Assembly (NCBI GenBank): GCA_035048485.1
Contig: CM068584.1
Coordinates: forward strand, 57,289,739 to 57,353,738
Source of the DNA: Pteria penguin
Taxonomy: Eukaryota > Mollusca > Bivalvia > Pterioida > Pteriidae
Length of the DNA: 64,000 nt
Direction: 5' to 3'
The translations under genes were made by a program, and so were the position numbers. The notes beneath the pieces are model-generated. The model did not search any database. It was given only the letters and a program-made list of their open reading frames with translations, and was not told the DNA's origin. Shown in pieces: positions 34,036-44,752 of this stretch. Position 1 is the first letter of the stretch. Each line of letters starts with the position of its first letter.

Positions 34036-35269
34036 TAGATAGATATAATTTATAGATATAGTTTATAAGCATTACACCTCATTCACATACATATATAGTA
34101 AAACATTCAATATTATATACAAAATTGTCAGTAGCGATAGAAATACAATAGTAAGATGTTATGTAAATAAATGAATGGCACAATATGAGTATAATATATA
34201 TGATTATATATAAAGAGTTTTTATAATGAATGCATTTTTTATATATTTGCAAAGTTCTTTTACATTTGACGGGCAAATTGAGTGTATTAATGTATAGACC
34301 GAATGGGTTCCGTAATAATATTTTTTTCTCAAAAATTCTACTCTTATATCACGATAAAAGGAACATACCAAAATAAGATGAAACTCATCCTCGAAATCGG
34401 TTGTACATATAAGACATTTCGGTCTTTCGACGGGAATTTTCCTATATCTTTCTGTTTCTATAGTTAAACAATGGGAACATAATCCTGATTTACATATGTG
34501 TGAAATGAGTCGGAAAAGGTTTTAATAAGTCAATTTGTAATGTAAAGTAATCATCAATATGCTTATATACACTCTGAACTGTTAACTTCTGCTAAAATAA
34601 TTTGTTTATAAATATCTAATAACCGTTGCTTGGCAAATGTTGCAATGTATTCTGGTTTTTAACAATCTTGACTTTCCCATAAATTAAACAATATATTTCT
34701 AACCATTGCTGTCCAGTTGTTACAAAAAGGCTTATGTAATTGTAAATATATACAACAGAATTCTTAAACATGAAATGGGCATCATTAAATCACAGATGAA
34801 ATGAAATATTAAAATAAAACAAACTTTGAAAAATCTTTCATTACTTTTCTTCGGTCATTCTGGACTTACCTTGTCCCTATAGTATGATTGATTTAAGATA
34901 AACATGTATTACTTTTGTATTTAAATATTTAATTGATGTTTTAAACACACAAGCATTTATATAAACATGTATTTTAATTTGCCGCAGTTAATATGTGTTT
35001 ATGGATGCAAGTTTGGTTTGATTTTTGTCCCATCTTTTTTGCATTATTTGCTATTTGTTTCTCAGTATTATATGATTGTTTTTATCACGAGGATTTTATC
35101 ATTGTAGTTTTAGTCACTGCTGGCATTTTAGAAATAAATCCTATTTTCACTTCAATATGTGTCTTAATGTTTTTCTTGAAAAAAAACCCAGAGTTAGTCA
35201 GAGTGCTCATTTACAATAAAGGATGATGGTATAGATTGTACAATGGCATAAAGTTCATATAGGAAACAT
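33641..35269. other. intergenic with a long (TA)n array at about 33947-34035
   Basis: An almost uninterrupted TA dinucleotide array of nearly 90 bp ends in GATA units. The remainder is strongly AT-rich. The frame at 34993-35226 is hydrophobic by base composition and is not called. Confidence 0.6.
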
Positions 35270-36000
35270 AGCAACGCCTAGCGGGGCATAATACGCTTAC
35301 TTTCGGAGATAGAAGAGTACATAGGTAGGGACTATAACTGCTTGCAAACAGACAAGGGAATGACGTACCTTAATTTTCATCACAAGATGTTGCATAGACA
35401 AGATTTAGATAATACCCATTTAAAAGTCTAAGACATGGGCTCATGACTCATGTTACACCATCGGATAGCATTCCTCCTTGCAATATGCAAATATACGCAC
35501 ATGTAGTTCGATCTTTCTTTGTACCCAGTTTTATTGACATCCATCAAAGGGTTAAGGAGGAGTTGCGAAGACAATCTATAGGAGACAGATGGACGGTCAG
35601 ACGGACAAACGACGGCGATATAGCATTATACATCCACATGTTTTACATGCAGGCGTATCAAAATGACAGGTGTCTGAACAAATCTGTGCCCCTCTTCCCT
35701 CTAATTAAAGAATGATAATAATAATAATAAAAAACAAACATAGGGCTTCATTTTGGTTTATGCCCCACCCCCCGTGGCATATAGACATTTTGTATGTGAT
35801 GCCATGGAAGGAATTTTTAATCGGGATTTTTCCTTAATGTAATGGATAAATCTTATGGGGTTTGGACGCCAATGTTAATGCAGATTATGTCTTGTCAGTC
35901 CTACTTAATTCAAAGTTCCTTTTGGAATTTTATCAGTCCATGTTAAGGAGCAACCATTTAATATTTATGGGGTGGGTGGGAAAGGAAGACTTTCAAGCCG
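35270..36000. other. intergenic; contains a 'CGCCTAGCGGGGCATAATACG' type motif
   Basis: Bases 35273-35300 match the left part of the 42200-42985 repeat (GCCTAGCGTGGCATAATACG) and 40936-40985. Bases 35575-35625 ('gacagatggacggtcagacg') resemble primer-like tails of other dispersed repeats. No gene. Confidence 0.45.
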
Positions 36001-36024
36001 ATTTTGTTTTTGCCTTTTTAGAGA

Positions 36025-36086
36025 AGTTGTTGTTGTTGTTGTTGTTGTTGTTTTTTTTTTTTTTTTTTTGCCAGCGCTTCGGGCCG

Positions 36087-36140
<54 letters not shown>
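36025..36140. repeat. (TTG)n, poly-T and (ATT)n microsatellites
   Basis: TTG repeats from about 36025, a run of about 19 T near 36051-36069, then an ATT array from about 36088 to 36140, followed by 10 G near 36157-36168. Simple-sequence DNA only. Confidence 0.9.
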
Positions 36141-36141
<1 letters not shown>

Positions 36142-36336
36142 TTAGGATGGGGTGAGGGGGGGGGGGGGTTCGGCGACTATTTCAGCTACTACGACTACCC
36201 CTCTTTCTTACTACATCTGCTCCAATTGAGTCTTTCAGGTCAACGGAATTCACTGCAGTACGTACTAGCATCTTGGTGGGTTAAATCATCACTGTTCCTG
36301 CAAAATGACGTAAATGTGACATCAAAACCCGGAATG

Positions 36337-36525
36337 GCCTATTGGATGAGTTGTTCGGCTTGTGACCGAGAGGTCCAAGATTCTTTCGGATGAAACAGTA
36401 AAAGCCGAAGACCCGTGTCACGGTAGGCTTGGCACGTGAAAGATTCCTCACTGCCTTGGGTGGGTCCGTTGCACATTTCTTAATTTCAAGCAGATGCCGT
36501 CATCAGATATGTGAAATACTCGTGG
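36337..36525 (+). mobile_element. SINE copy with degraded tRNA head
   Basis: 'tctttcggatgaaacagtaa', 'gaagacccgtgtc', 'ggcacgtgaaagattcctca', 'gggtgggtccgttgca' and 'gcagatgccgtca' match the body of the 4837-5106 SINE in the opposite orientation. The tRNA-like head is diverged. Confidence 0.75.
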
Positions 36526-36654
36526 CCGGATTTATTTATTTATTTTGGGGTTTGGTTTTTTTTTTTTGCAAAGTCTTCCTCAATCCCCCCTCTTTTACAA
36601 ATATTCAAATGGTTGCTCCCTTAAATATCACGGTATCAGTGACACAGGATCGAC

Positions 36655-36735
36655 TGTTATATCCAAAATGCCGAATGCCGGATTCGAACCTGGAACTTCT
36701 CGGCCACGAGTCCATGTAGCACTTCATTTACTGAG
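36655..36735 (-). repeat. tRNA-like relic
   Basis: Minus strand carries a B-box GGTTCGAATCC preceded by 'gtgctacatggactcgtggc'. Probably the head of another SINE; it does not form a credible tRNA. Confidence 0.45.
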
Positions 36736-36789
36736 TAACGCTGAATAATTAGCTATTTGAAGTAAGTAATTCAGTAAGCAGACAAATGA

Positions 36790-37508
36790 AAACTCTTCCT
36801 TTCTTTTACTCCTTACATGCGCCCACTCTTCCTTCATTTTAACTTGCATCGCGACTGTTTCTTATTTATGACTTACAGGAATGCCATTTTTTTTTCCAGA
36901 AGAGACAGACAGATAGAGAGAGAGAGGGGGGATGTTGCTACTTCGTCTGATGAGTGGCCGAAGGGATCCTTTCGGTAAAAAGTTCTTACCAAAGGAGGAA
37001 TGCGAATCTTGGACTACTCCCCCCCCTTTCCCCTTTCTGAGCTTTCTTTGATTACTTAAACTTTTGAGTCGAGCAAGGCTTTGTTTCCCTCACACTACAC
37101 ACATTCTCAAGCTGAACTTAGGTTACGGTATGCGCACCACACGCTGACACTATAATTTATGAGCAGTAAATGTTTTAAGTGTTTAGCTAAACGGTACTCA
37201 CAGGTTTGTGTTATCTTAAAACTGAATCCTTTATCCGTTCTGTTATGTGTTCTGAAAAAGAGAAAACTGTACATGTATGCGAGAGAGAAAGAATAAAGGA
37301 GATGATGGGGGGGGGGGAGGGGGGTAATGAGAAGAATGAGTTAAGGAAAATGGTTTGAAATAAAAAAAAAAAAAACTAAACAAAATGTACATTTCATTTG
37401 CTTCATATGTATATAAGACATTCAAATATTTATATCTTACTGATTTTTAAAATCCTCCATAATGTTTTATGGTTTTGCTAGGGGTGATGATGATGCTAAT
37501 GATGATGT

Positions 37509-37559
<51 letters not shown>

Positions 37560-37610
37560 GATTGATTGATTGGTTTTTTGTTTAACGTCATACCACGATT
37601 ATTGCACGTA

Positions 37611-37649
<39 letters not shown>

Positions 37650-37774
37650 TAGGTTTTGATCCACGAGAAAGAAACAACAATTAGGTAACACTTCATGTAA
37701 AATTGCGACTACGCGAAATTATTCATTTTATACATTTTTTTATAATTTACAATAATGTTTTTTTTTTTTTTTTT

Positions 37775-37835
<61 letters not shown>

Positions 37836-38425
37836 GGGGGGGGGGGGGGGGGGGGGGGGGGTGGGGGGGGGGGGTGGTGGGTTGGGTTAAGCTTTGAACA
37901 GTAAGAAAATGGCATTCTCTATCTTTAGTGTGGATATTTCGTGAATCAAACAGGCATATATCGTTTTACACGTCATCATGTCAAAATACAAAATCCCCAA
38001 AATTCTAAATGAATATTTACAGACTAGATAAGGCACTTTTCATTTCATTTCCTACGAAAACGTATTATTCCTATTCATATTGTCGTTTATGATTTTATGC
38101 CCTAATTATTATTTTTTTCTAATTAGTACATCGTTTTAACCTCTTTTACCACAATAAGTTTTCTGTAATCAAGGGAATATAGATACATATAATTGTATTT
38201 TATAAGCAAAGTATTTTAAAAATACTGTGGTGGAAAATAAAAGAAAATTGATCAGCGGAAGAACTATTCACAATACACCCCGGTAACTTGCCATTTTTAC
38301 ATACAAGAGCAGGTCACCATGCAATGATGCCGATAAAGTATGAGAATAATAAATATAAACAGTATTAGACGGTTTTATCTTTATCGTCCTAAGCTAGCTG
38401 AAAGCAGGAAAACCTCGAGGTTAAA
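36790..38425. repeat. segmental duplication, copy B
   Basis: Same-orientation partner of 11212-14400, about 24-25 kb away. It lacks about 1.6 kb present in copy A and contains expanded GAT arrays (37487-37556 and 37615-37645), separated by a SINE tail ('gattgattgattgg...tgtttaacgtcataccacga', minus orientation). A 27-T/50-G homopolymer block replaces what is a short T run in copy A. No exon is evident. Confidence 0.8.
37758..37875. repeat. T27-G50 homopolymer block
   Basis: About 27 T (37758-37784) followed by 50 uninterrupted G (37785-37834) and further G with four isolated T up to about 37875. The aligned position of copy A (about 13808-13830) has only seven T and 'ctgttttcgg'. The G strand could form quadruplexes. 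Frames of glycine or proline across it are not genes. Confidence 0.9.
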
Positions 38426-38950
38426 ATGTACCAACAATGCGAAGTCATAAAATCATTGTAGATGGAAATGGTGATTACAAATTCATTGCAAAAAATCCGG
38501 TGCCAAAATACCCCCTAATAGCTGAGATTTTGTGTCTGAAGCTAATTAAGCACACCTGTGGTTTTACTTGACCAGCAGGCAATCGGCTGTTTCCGTGCGT
38601 GACGTCAGAAGATGAACGCAGTCGAAAGCTATCAATGAAACAAGATTTTCTGCAAGTTTAAAAAGAAATATGCCAACCCCCCCCCCCCTCCCCCAAAACC
38701 CCAAAAAACAGGAAAAAAACAAAACAAAAGGACCGACGAGGTACTAGTAAAGGTACTAGATAACGATCTGTAGCTGCCAATTGTGGAAACACCGACAAAG
38801 ACAGCGTTTCTGTACACGAATTCCGCTATATAATGATCCATACCAGAGAAAACGCTGGATCAACTTTGTAAACGTCAAGAGTAAAAATTGGTATGGGTCT
38901 TCGAAATCATTTCAGTTTTTATTGTTTTCCTGATCATCTACTTTGCATTT
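38426..38950. other. intergenic to the gap
   Basis: A C tract near 38678-38692 is followed by C/A-rich sequence. No gene recognised. Confidence 0.4.
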
Positions 38951-39450
38951 NNNNNNNNNNNNNNNNNNNNNNNNNNNNNNNNNNNNNNNNNNNNNNNNNN
39001 NNNNNNNNNNNNNNNNNNNNNNNNNNNNNNNNNNNNNNNNNNNNNNNNNNNNNNNNNNNNNNNNNNNNNNNNNNNNNNNNNNNNNNNNNNNNNNNNNNNN
39101 NNNNNNNNNNNNNNNNNNNNNNNNNNNNNNNNNNNNNNNNNNNNNNNNNNNNNNNNNNNNNNNNNNNNNNNNNNNNNNNNNNNNNNNNNNNNNNNNNNNN
39201 NNNNNNNNNNNNNNNNNNNNNNNNNNNNNNNNNNNNNNNNNNNNNNNNNNNNNNNNNNNNNNNNNNNNNNNNNNNNNNNNNNNNNNNNNNNNNNNNNNNN
39301 NNNNNNNNNNNNNNNNNNNNNNNNNNNNNNNNNNNNNNNNNNNNNNNNNNNNNNNNNNNNNNNNNNNNNNNNNNNNNNNNNNNNNNNNNNNNNNNNNNNN
39401 NNNNNNNNNNNNNNNNNNNNNNNNNNNNNNNNNNNNNNNNNNNNNNNNNN
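38951..39450. other. assembly gap, 500 N
   Basis: Exactly 500 undetermined bases, the usual scaffold placeholder, so the real distance is unknown. It lies 1 kb after the T27-G50 block. Confidence 0.99.
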
Positions 39451-40398
39451 TGAGCTTGACCTTTATTCACTTCATCCATGATTGTACATTCAAGCGGGTA
39501 ATCAACAACAATTTGCAATTGTGTGGCGAGATGTATGGAACGAAAGCACAGAATGCGAAAACTGTTTTTTTTTTTTTAAAACGTCCCACTGAATGTTTAT
39601 TTTCAGCTGGTTTATTAATTACCCCCTTTGTACCTCCAGTGAATATATATTGACTGTGGAAAAAAATTCAGATGATATCTGCAATAACACCAAGATTCAA
39701 GGCCCAACTGCTGCATCCCCCTCTTTTTGTATTGTCACAAAGATCTCAACAGCATCTAGCAGAGCAATGACCAATCATCTGGGAATAGCCATATCATGGG
39801 AATTGATTGTTTATGAAAGAACAAAAGCTTATATTGATAATTTCTGTATGAGTTTACAACTCGTTCTGACATTTACAAAGCTTTTCATTTGTGGCATTAT
39901 TCATCTACTGAAATTACTGGTTCCAGGACATTTTATGGATTGGTTGCTATGAATTACTTACTGCAGATTTTTTTTTCAATGAAAATATTTGATATTATTT
40001 TTGTGCAGCTTACCGGTTAGTTTAAAGATTTTTACAAATGCCAAATTTGAAAATAATTTATTGATATTTATGATGATCATCAGTGAACTTGATTGTACTT
40101 AACCGATGAACACATTTATTCCAATTTAATAAAACAATAATAACTATTCCACCGAACTTTCGCTGCTCATATTACACACCACCGTCTGTGGGGTTATAAA
40201 CTGAGATAAATTTAAATTTTACTACTTCAATCCAATAATAAGTATTGCCAAAAATGCAGTAGATTCAAAATAATGGTTACAAGACATTAATGTCTGGAAC
40301 ATTTTCTCCTCTGGCGGGAATAGTCATATTTAAACTGTTTGATGCAAGTGTTCGATAGTTGGTTTGGGTATAAAAAGATGGGAGCCTCCTCCAAAACA
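39451..40398. other. sequence after the gap; likely 3' flank of the 40399-40521 exon
   Basis: No confident exon. On the minus strand an AATAAA (40115-40120) lies about 280 bp downstream of the stop at 40399-40401. The plus frame at 39593-39952 has no recognisable content. Confidence 0.4.
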
Positions 40399-40521
40399 TT
40401 AGGGATGTTGGCAGATTACTGAAACCCAGAGGGTCAGAGTGGACAGGGCCACTTCATCAGAGTTCTTGTGACCAAATTGGTAGAAGGGTCTTCCCAGATT
40501 TACCCCATCTCTACGGACCAC
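40399..40521 (-). CDS. candidate terminal exon, unidentified
   Basis: After a good acceptor ('ttactatcatttcag'), the minus strand reads 40 codons in phase 0 (VVRRDGVNLGRPFYQFGHKN...), ending with TAA at 40399-40401. An AATAAA follows about 280 bp later. The residue composition looks like protein. I do not recognise the family. It is phase-compatible with the HECT relic's last exon, which ends at 43349, but its sequence does not match the C-terminal HECT lobe, so linkage is unproven. Confidence 0.35.
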   Translation of the reverse strand: MVRRDGVNLGRPFYQFGHKNSDEVALSTLTLWVSVICQHP

Positions 40522-41057
40522 CTGAAATGATAGTAATTATCTTTGAATTATACCTTCAATCTAAAGGCAAACAAGAAAACAGTGGTTACTGAGCTTGCCT
40601 AGTGGTATCATATTTTAGGATGATTACAGAGGGGTCAAAAAATCAATTTAAAGACAAGGTCAACTATGTTGAATTTGCTTTTGCTTTTCATTATGATGTT
40701 TCCTAATTGTTCTCCTTAAATTTTTCAAAATTAATTAGATGCAAAAACAGATGTTTTAATTTTAAACTATAGGTTTTTAATAGTATACATGTACATGTGA
40801 TTTACATAGATGTATAGTTAATTAATTAACAGATCAAGTTCAAACTTTATTTATCATTAACTTTGTCTTTTAAATCCTCACGCTGGTCTCTCATCTTGGA
40901 ACAATGAGCAACCGCCTGTTCGAGCGTGGCATATAAAGCAAAACGACCTCTCCCCCCTAGCGTGGCTTAAATATCGTACCGTCTCACTTCGTGATTTGAA
41001 CGGGAGATCAAGTATTTATAATTATTCTTATATTTGGCTAGATGGAGCGCCGCCAGC

Positions 41058-41161
41058 CACCCCACCACCCCCCCCACCCACCCCCACCCCCCCCCACCCC
41101 CCCCCCCCCCCACCCCCCCCCACCACCCCCCCCCCACCCCCCCCACCCCCCCCACCCCCCC

Positions 41162-41212
<51 letters not shown>

Positions 41213-41355
41213 ACCCCCCCCCCCCCCCCCCCCCCACCCCCCCCCCCCCACCCCCCCCCACCCCCCACCCCCACCCCCCACCCCCCACCCCAACCCCCCC
41301 CCCACCCCCCCCACCCCCACCCCCCCTCTCCCACCCCCCACACACACACCACACA
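41058..41355. repeat. 300-bp poly-C / (C4-9 A)n tract
   Basis: Nearly pure C on the plus strand, interrupted every 4-12 bases by single A, ending in 'cacacacaccacacacac'. It separates 'gccagccacccc' on the left from ordinary AT-rich DNA on the right. The complementary G strand is strongly quadruplex-prone. Several 106-132-residue open frames on both strands are composition artefacts. Confidence 0.95.
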
Positions 41356-42199
41356 CACTCTAATTTCAAATATATCAAAAGTGATGAAAAATAGATAATT
41401 TTAAGCCCGTAAGATTTGTGATAGTTGGTACTGAAATAATAAATCTAGGGAAAATTTTGTAAGTCAAAGGGCCTAACTCCGCCAAAGGGTAGGTCAATTC
41501 GTAAACAAAACTGGATCTGGTACTGACCGCCCGCTTGAAATGGAGATAGCTATAGACCATAATTTCATCCTCAATATCTTTGTTAAGACGGCAGAAAACT
41601 GCAAATTGGGTCTAGCAAACATACTCCATGGATGAATTTTGCTAAGGCATATGTAGCTTTTACGCCTTTTACCCTAACTTTAAGCAAAACTGTACTTAAT
41701 AGCTTACTTGCCGCTTCACGGATTGTACTTCAAAAAATAATGAGTACTTTGAAGATTCCTTTCTTTTTCCGATTTGAAACCATCAGCACTCATTTTTGGA
41801 TCTGAGAATGGTTGTTCAACTTTTTGAATGTAAGTGGTTTTGGGTCCCTGGTGTGAAGAAATGTACGTAGGACAGGGAAAATACTCCACATAGTAAGCTG
41901 AAATATAAGTTTCATTTTATTACAAATGGTCCTTAAAATAAATGGACTTCTCATTTTCTGAACACTGTTAGTGTAGATGCTTCACATCTTATTCAAAAAC
42001 ATGGCTAACTTTCCTAGATCTATCAAGTTCTAATATAAATATGAATAAACTTCTGGATAGGATTAGAAACATAGTACATCCAATAGAAAGTAAAACATTG
42101 TATTAAATTTAATAATATAACATTTCATTAATCAAATAATCAAATTAATCAAATATTAGCAAAATTATGCCTGTTAAAAACCTTTGTGACCTTTTGACA
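41356..42199. other. intergenic, nothing recognised
   Basis: No gene or repeat family recognised. Confidence 0.35.
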
Positions 42200-42985
42200 A
42201 AGAGCAACACGCCTAGCGTGGCATAATACGCCCGTTTCGCTTACTTTGGACGGGATCAGTTCAAACAAAAATAAAACCCAAAGTCCCATAAAACATTCAT
42301 AACGGACAAAAACGGGAGTTTGCCCAAAATCAAAAAGGCGGCTTCCTTTTTACTATTTCAAAACATTCTGGTATGAGTGTTGATGGAATGGAACGCGGTA
42401 TAAAGTTTGTTAAAGTTTATTGCGTTCCATAGCAGCATTTTATCATCGCAAAAATAAAACAAAGTCCCCATAACTTCCGTCATCGGACCCAAACGGAATT
42501 TCCTCAAAATCAAAAGGCTGGCTTCCCGTTTACTATTCAAACATTCTGTATGAGTTTCATGGAAAGCGGTTAACGTTTGTTAAAGTTATTGCGTTCCATA
42601 GCATTTTATCATAGCAAAAATAAAACCCAAGTCCCATAACTCCGTAACGACCAAACGGAATTTCCTCAAAATCAAAAGGCTGCTTCCCGTTTACTATTCA
42701 AACATTCTGTATGAGTTTCATGGAAAGCGGTTAACGTTTGTTAAAGTTATTGCGTTCCATAGCATTTTATCATAGCAAAAATAAAACCCAAGTCCCATAA
42801 CTCCTTAACGACAAAACGGAATTTGCTCAAAATGGAAAGGCGGCTTCCGTTTACTATTGGAGCATTCTGTATGAGTTTCATGAAAAACAGTTGCCGTTTA
42901 CTAGAGTTGTTGCGTTCCATAGCGGACAGACGGAGGGACATCGCCATACCATAATACGTCCCGTCTAAAGACGGGCGTATAAAAA
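42200..42985. repeat. tandem repeat, about 160-180-bp unit, four copies
   Basis: Units start near 42264, 42446, 42614 and 42774 with 'aaaaataaaac(cca)aagtccc'. Each holds 'acggaatt(t)...tcaaaat', 'tttactatt', 'cattctg(t)atgag' and 'gcgttccatagc'. The last two copies are closest to each other. The array opens with GCCTAGCGTGGCATAATACG and closes with 'ataatacgtcccgtctaaag' and 'acgggcgta', so it may be a mobile element with inverted CGCCCGT/ACGGGCG ends. Confidence 0.85.
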
Positions 42986-43015
42986 TTAATTGAGAAATAA
43001 GATTTAATCAATAAA

Positions 43016-43290
43016 CAAGATGTGTTTATGAAACAAATTCTCCCGGCAGTAACAAAGTCCAAATAAGGCCATTTTTGAAATGTATGTCGAGGTCACAAGG
43101 TCATTGGTGTTTTTGAAAAGAGTTTCATGAGTTCAGTTTGTATGATAAATATTTAGACGTGTGTAAAAATGTATCATATTTGTAGGATAAACGTCATGAA
43201 AGGATTTCATTAGTTGAGAATATGCACATCAAATATGAAGTCTCTATGGTGAATGGTGTTTAATTCATTGCATTTTGTAGACAGATGACA
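43016..43290 (-). repeat. dispersed repeat, inverted partner of 44400-44752
   Basis: Begins 'acaagatgtgtttatgaaac' and includes 'caaggtcattggtgt', 'tcaaatatgaagtctctatg', 'gtgaatggtgtttaatt' and 'acagacag'. The inverse complement occurs at 44400-44752. The two copies flank the downstream exons of the HECT relic. Confidence 0.75.
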
Positions 43291-43585
43291 GACAGACAAC
43301 CCAAACACCTGGAAATAAAAAGTGAACTAATGATATCATAGACTGTACCTGATATAAACCAAGAACATCAAGGCCTTGCCTGAGGTCTTTTGTAAATTCT
43401 CTAGGCCTTTCACTTTTGAATATTTTTTCAACCAGTTCCGAAGAAAAAATTCTTTGAAGTTTACCATTTGTAGAAAAGAAAATTAACAAATTTTCAAAGT
43501 ATCTTTTGAAAGGTAACAAATACACAATAGAGTTGTTTTTTATGTTTAGTGAAGTACCAGCTATCTCACAGTATATTTTTTTCTG

Positions 43586-43996
43586 TAGGGATGAAACGAT
43601 ATATCGTTTGTAGTTGTATCGCAATACGCTGCATCGCGATACATATCGCGATACGTCTAACTCTTGTAGTCAAACGATACAGTATTATCGTATTATCATG
43701 ATTATAGTAACAAGCCTTTTCCTTAATATTCCATGATTTTTAACTTTATTGTTGAGTTTTAATTTGGCTGTAAATATTTCATGCATCATTAGTTGGTACA
43801 TGTATTAATTAGGATATGCACATCATAATATTTGCTAAGTAACATGTCTTTACTACGGGTTGTATGTTTAGCCGCACGGTTTTGTCATACATTGTCGTTT
43901 TGAAAAATTAAATTTGTATCGTGATACTTATCGTATCGTGAACCCTGTATCACCATACGTATCGTATCGCGAGATACTCGTAGCGTTTCACCCCTA
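43586..43996. mobile_element. 411-bp hAT-like non-autonomous element
   Basis: Ends TAGGGATGAAACG and TAGGGGTGAAACG (inverse) are typical of hAT elements. Subterminal 'cgatacatatcgcgatac' and 'tacgtatcgtatcgcgag' repeats are present on both sides. The flanks TTTTTCTG (43578-43585) and ATTTTCTG (43997-44004) match at 7 of 8 positions, fitting an 8-bp hAT duplication. It lies between exons B and C of the HECT relic. Confidence 0.85.
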
Positions 43997-44399
43997 ATTT
44001 TCTGAATGGTAATTTTACACCTAAGCATACAGGACGAAGTACATGTAAATATGATACTCTCAAGGTTAGAACAAGGGGCCATGGAGGGCACAACATACAC
44101 CTAGACTAGAAGACTAGAATTCCCTAAATGAATAGTGCGATCTGGAAAGTAAAGTATTGATTTTAATTCACTGATTTTTTCAAATAGTGTACACAAACCT
44201 ATAATTTTTCCCAAAACTGCGTAGTCGGCTGACCATTCCCTGACTGGGTCAAAGTACTGCTCCTTCATCTGACGTAGAACTGTTGCAAAAAAAACCCTCT
44301 TTTCTTGGCCCTCCTAAATCCACATCTGTCTAGAAATTGCAGAAGAAACTACATGTTTCAAATAATCAATGATTATTCATGAATTTTTATCATGTTTAT

Positions 44400-44752
44400 T
44401 TTGGGTCGTTCGTCTGTCTGTCTGTATTCCGTCCCGCTTTCTGTAAAATGCAATTAATTAAACACCATTCACCATAGAGACTTCATATTTGACATTGTAT
44501 ACTAAATTAATGAAACCCTTTTAAAAGACACCAAAGTGAATCACCCTGTGACCTTGACATTTATACTAAAAAGTGAATAAATTTTGCACCATTTGACATT
44601 AAGCACTTTATATTCAGCATGCATACTCCACTGATGAAACTCTTTCAAATGACACCAAGGTCAATGACTGTGACCTTGACCTACTCTTCAAAATGTGCCT
44701 TGTTTTGATTTTGTCACTGCAGGGGGGCATTTATGTTTCATACACATATCTT
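44400..44752 (+). repeat. dispersed repeat, inverted partner of 43016-43290
   Basis: Contains 'gtctgtctgtctgta', 'caattaattaaacaccattc', 'accatagagacttcatattt', 'tgaccttgac' twice, and ends 'tgtttcatacacatatcttg'. Lies in the intron between exons A and B of the HECT relic, opposite in orientation to 43016-43290. Confidence 0.75.

Noticed and set aside
35443..35715. 90-residue plus frame
   Set aside because: No family resemblance and part of it is a dispersed repeat tail.
37703..37915. Glycine/proline frames of 64-68 residues
   Set aside because: Artefact of the T27-G50 block.
38888..39653. Frames of 186-236 residues
   Set aside because: They are almost entirely the 500-N gap.
40967..41398. 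Six overlapping proline- or glycine-only frames of 106-132 residues
   Set aside because: They follow from the poly-C tract; every frame on both strands is open for the same reason.
43885..44100. 71-residue minus-strand frame
   Set aside because: Mostly hAT-like element end; no coding feature.
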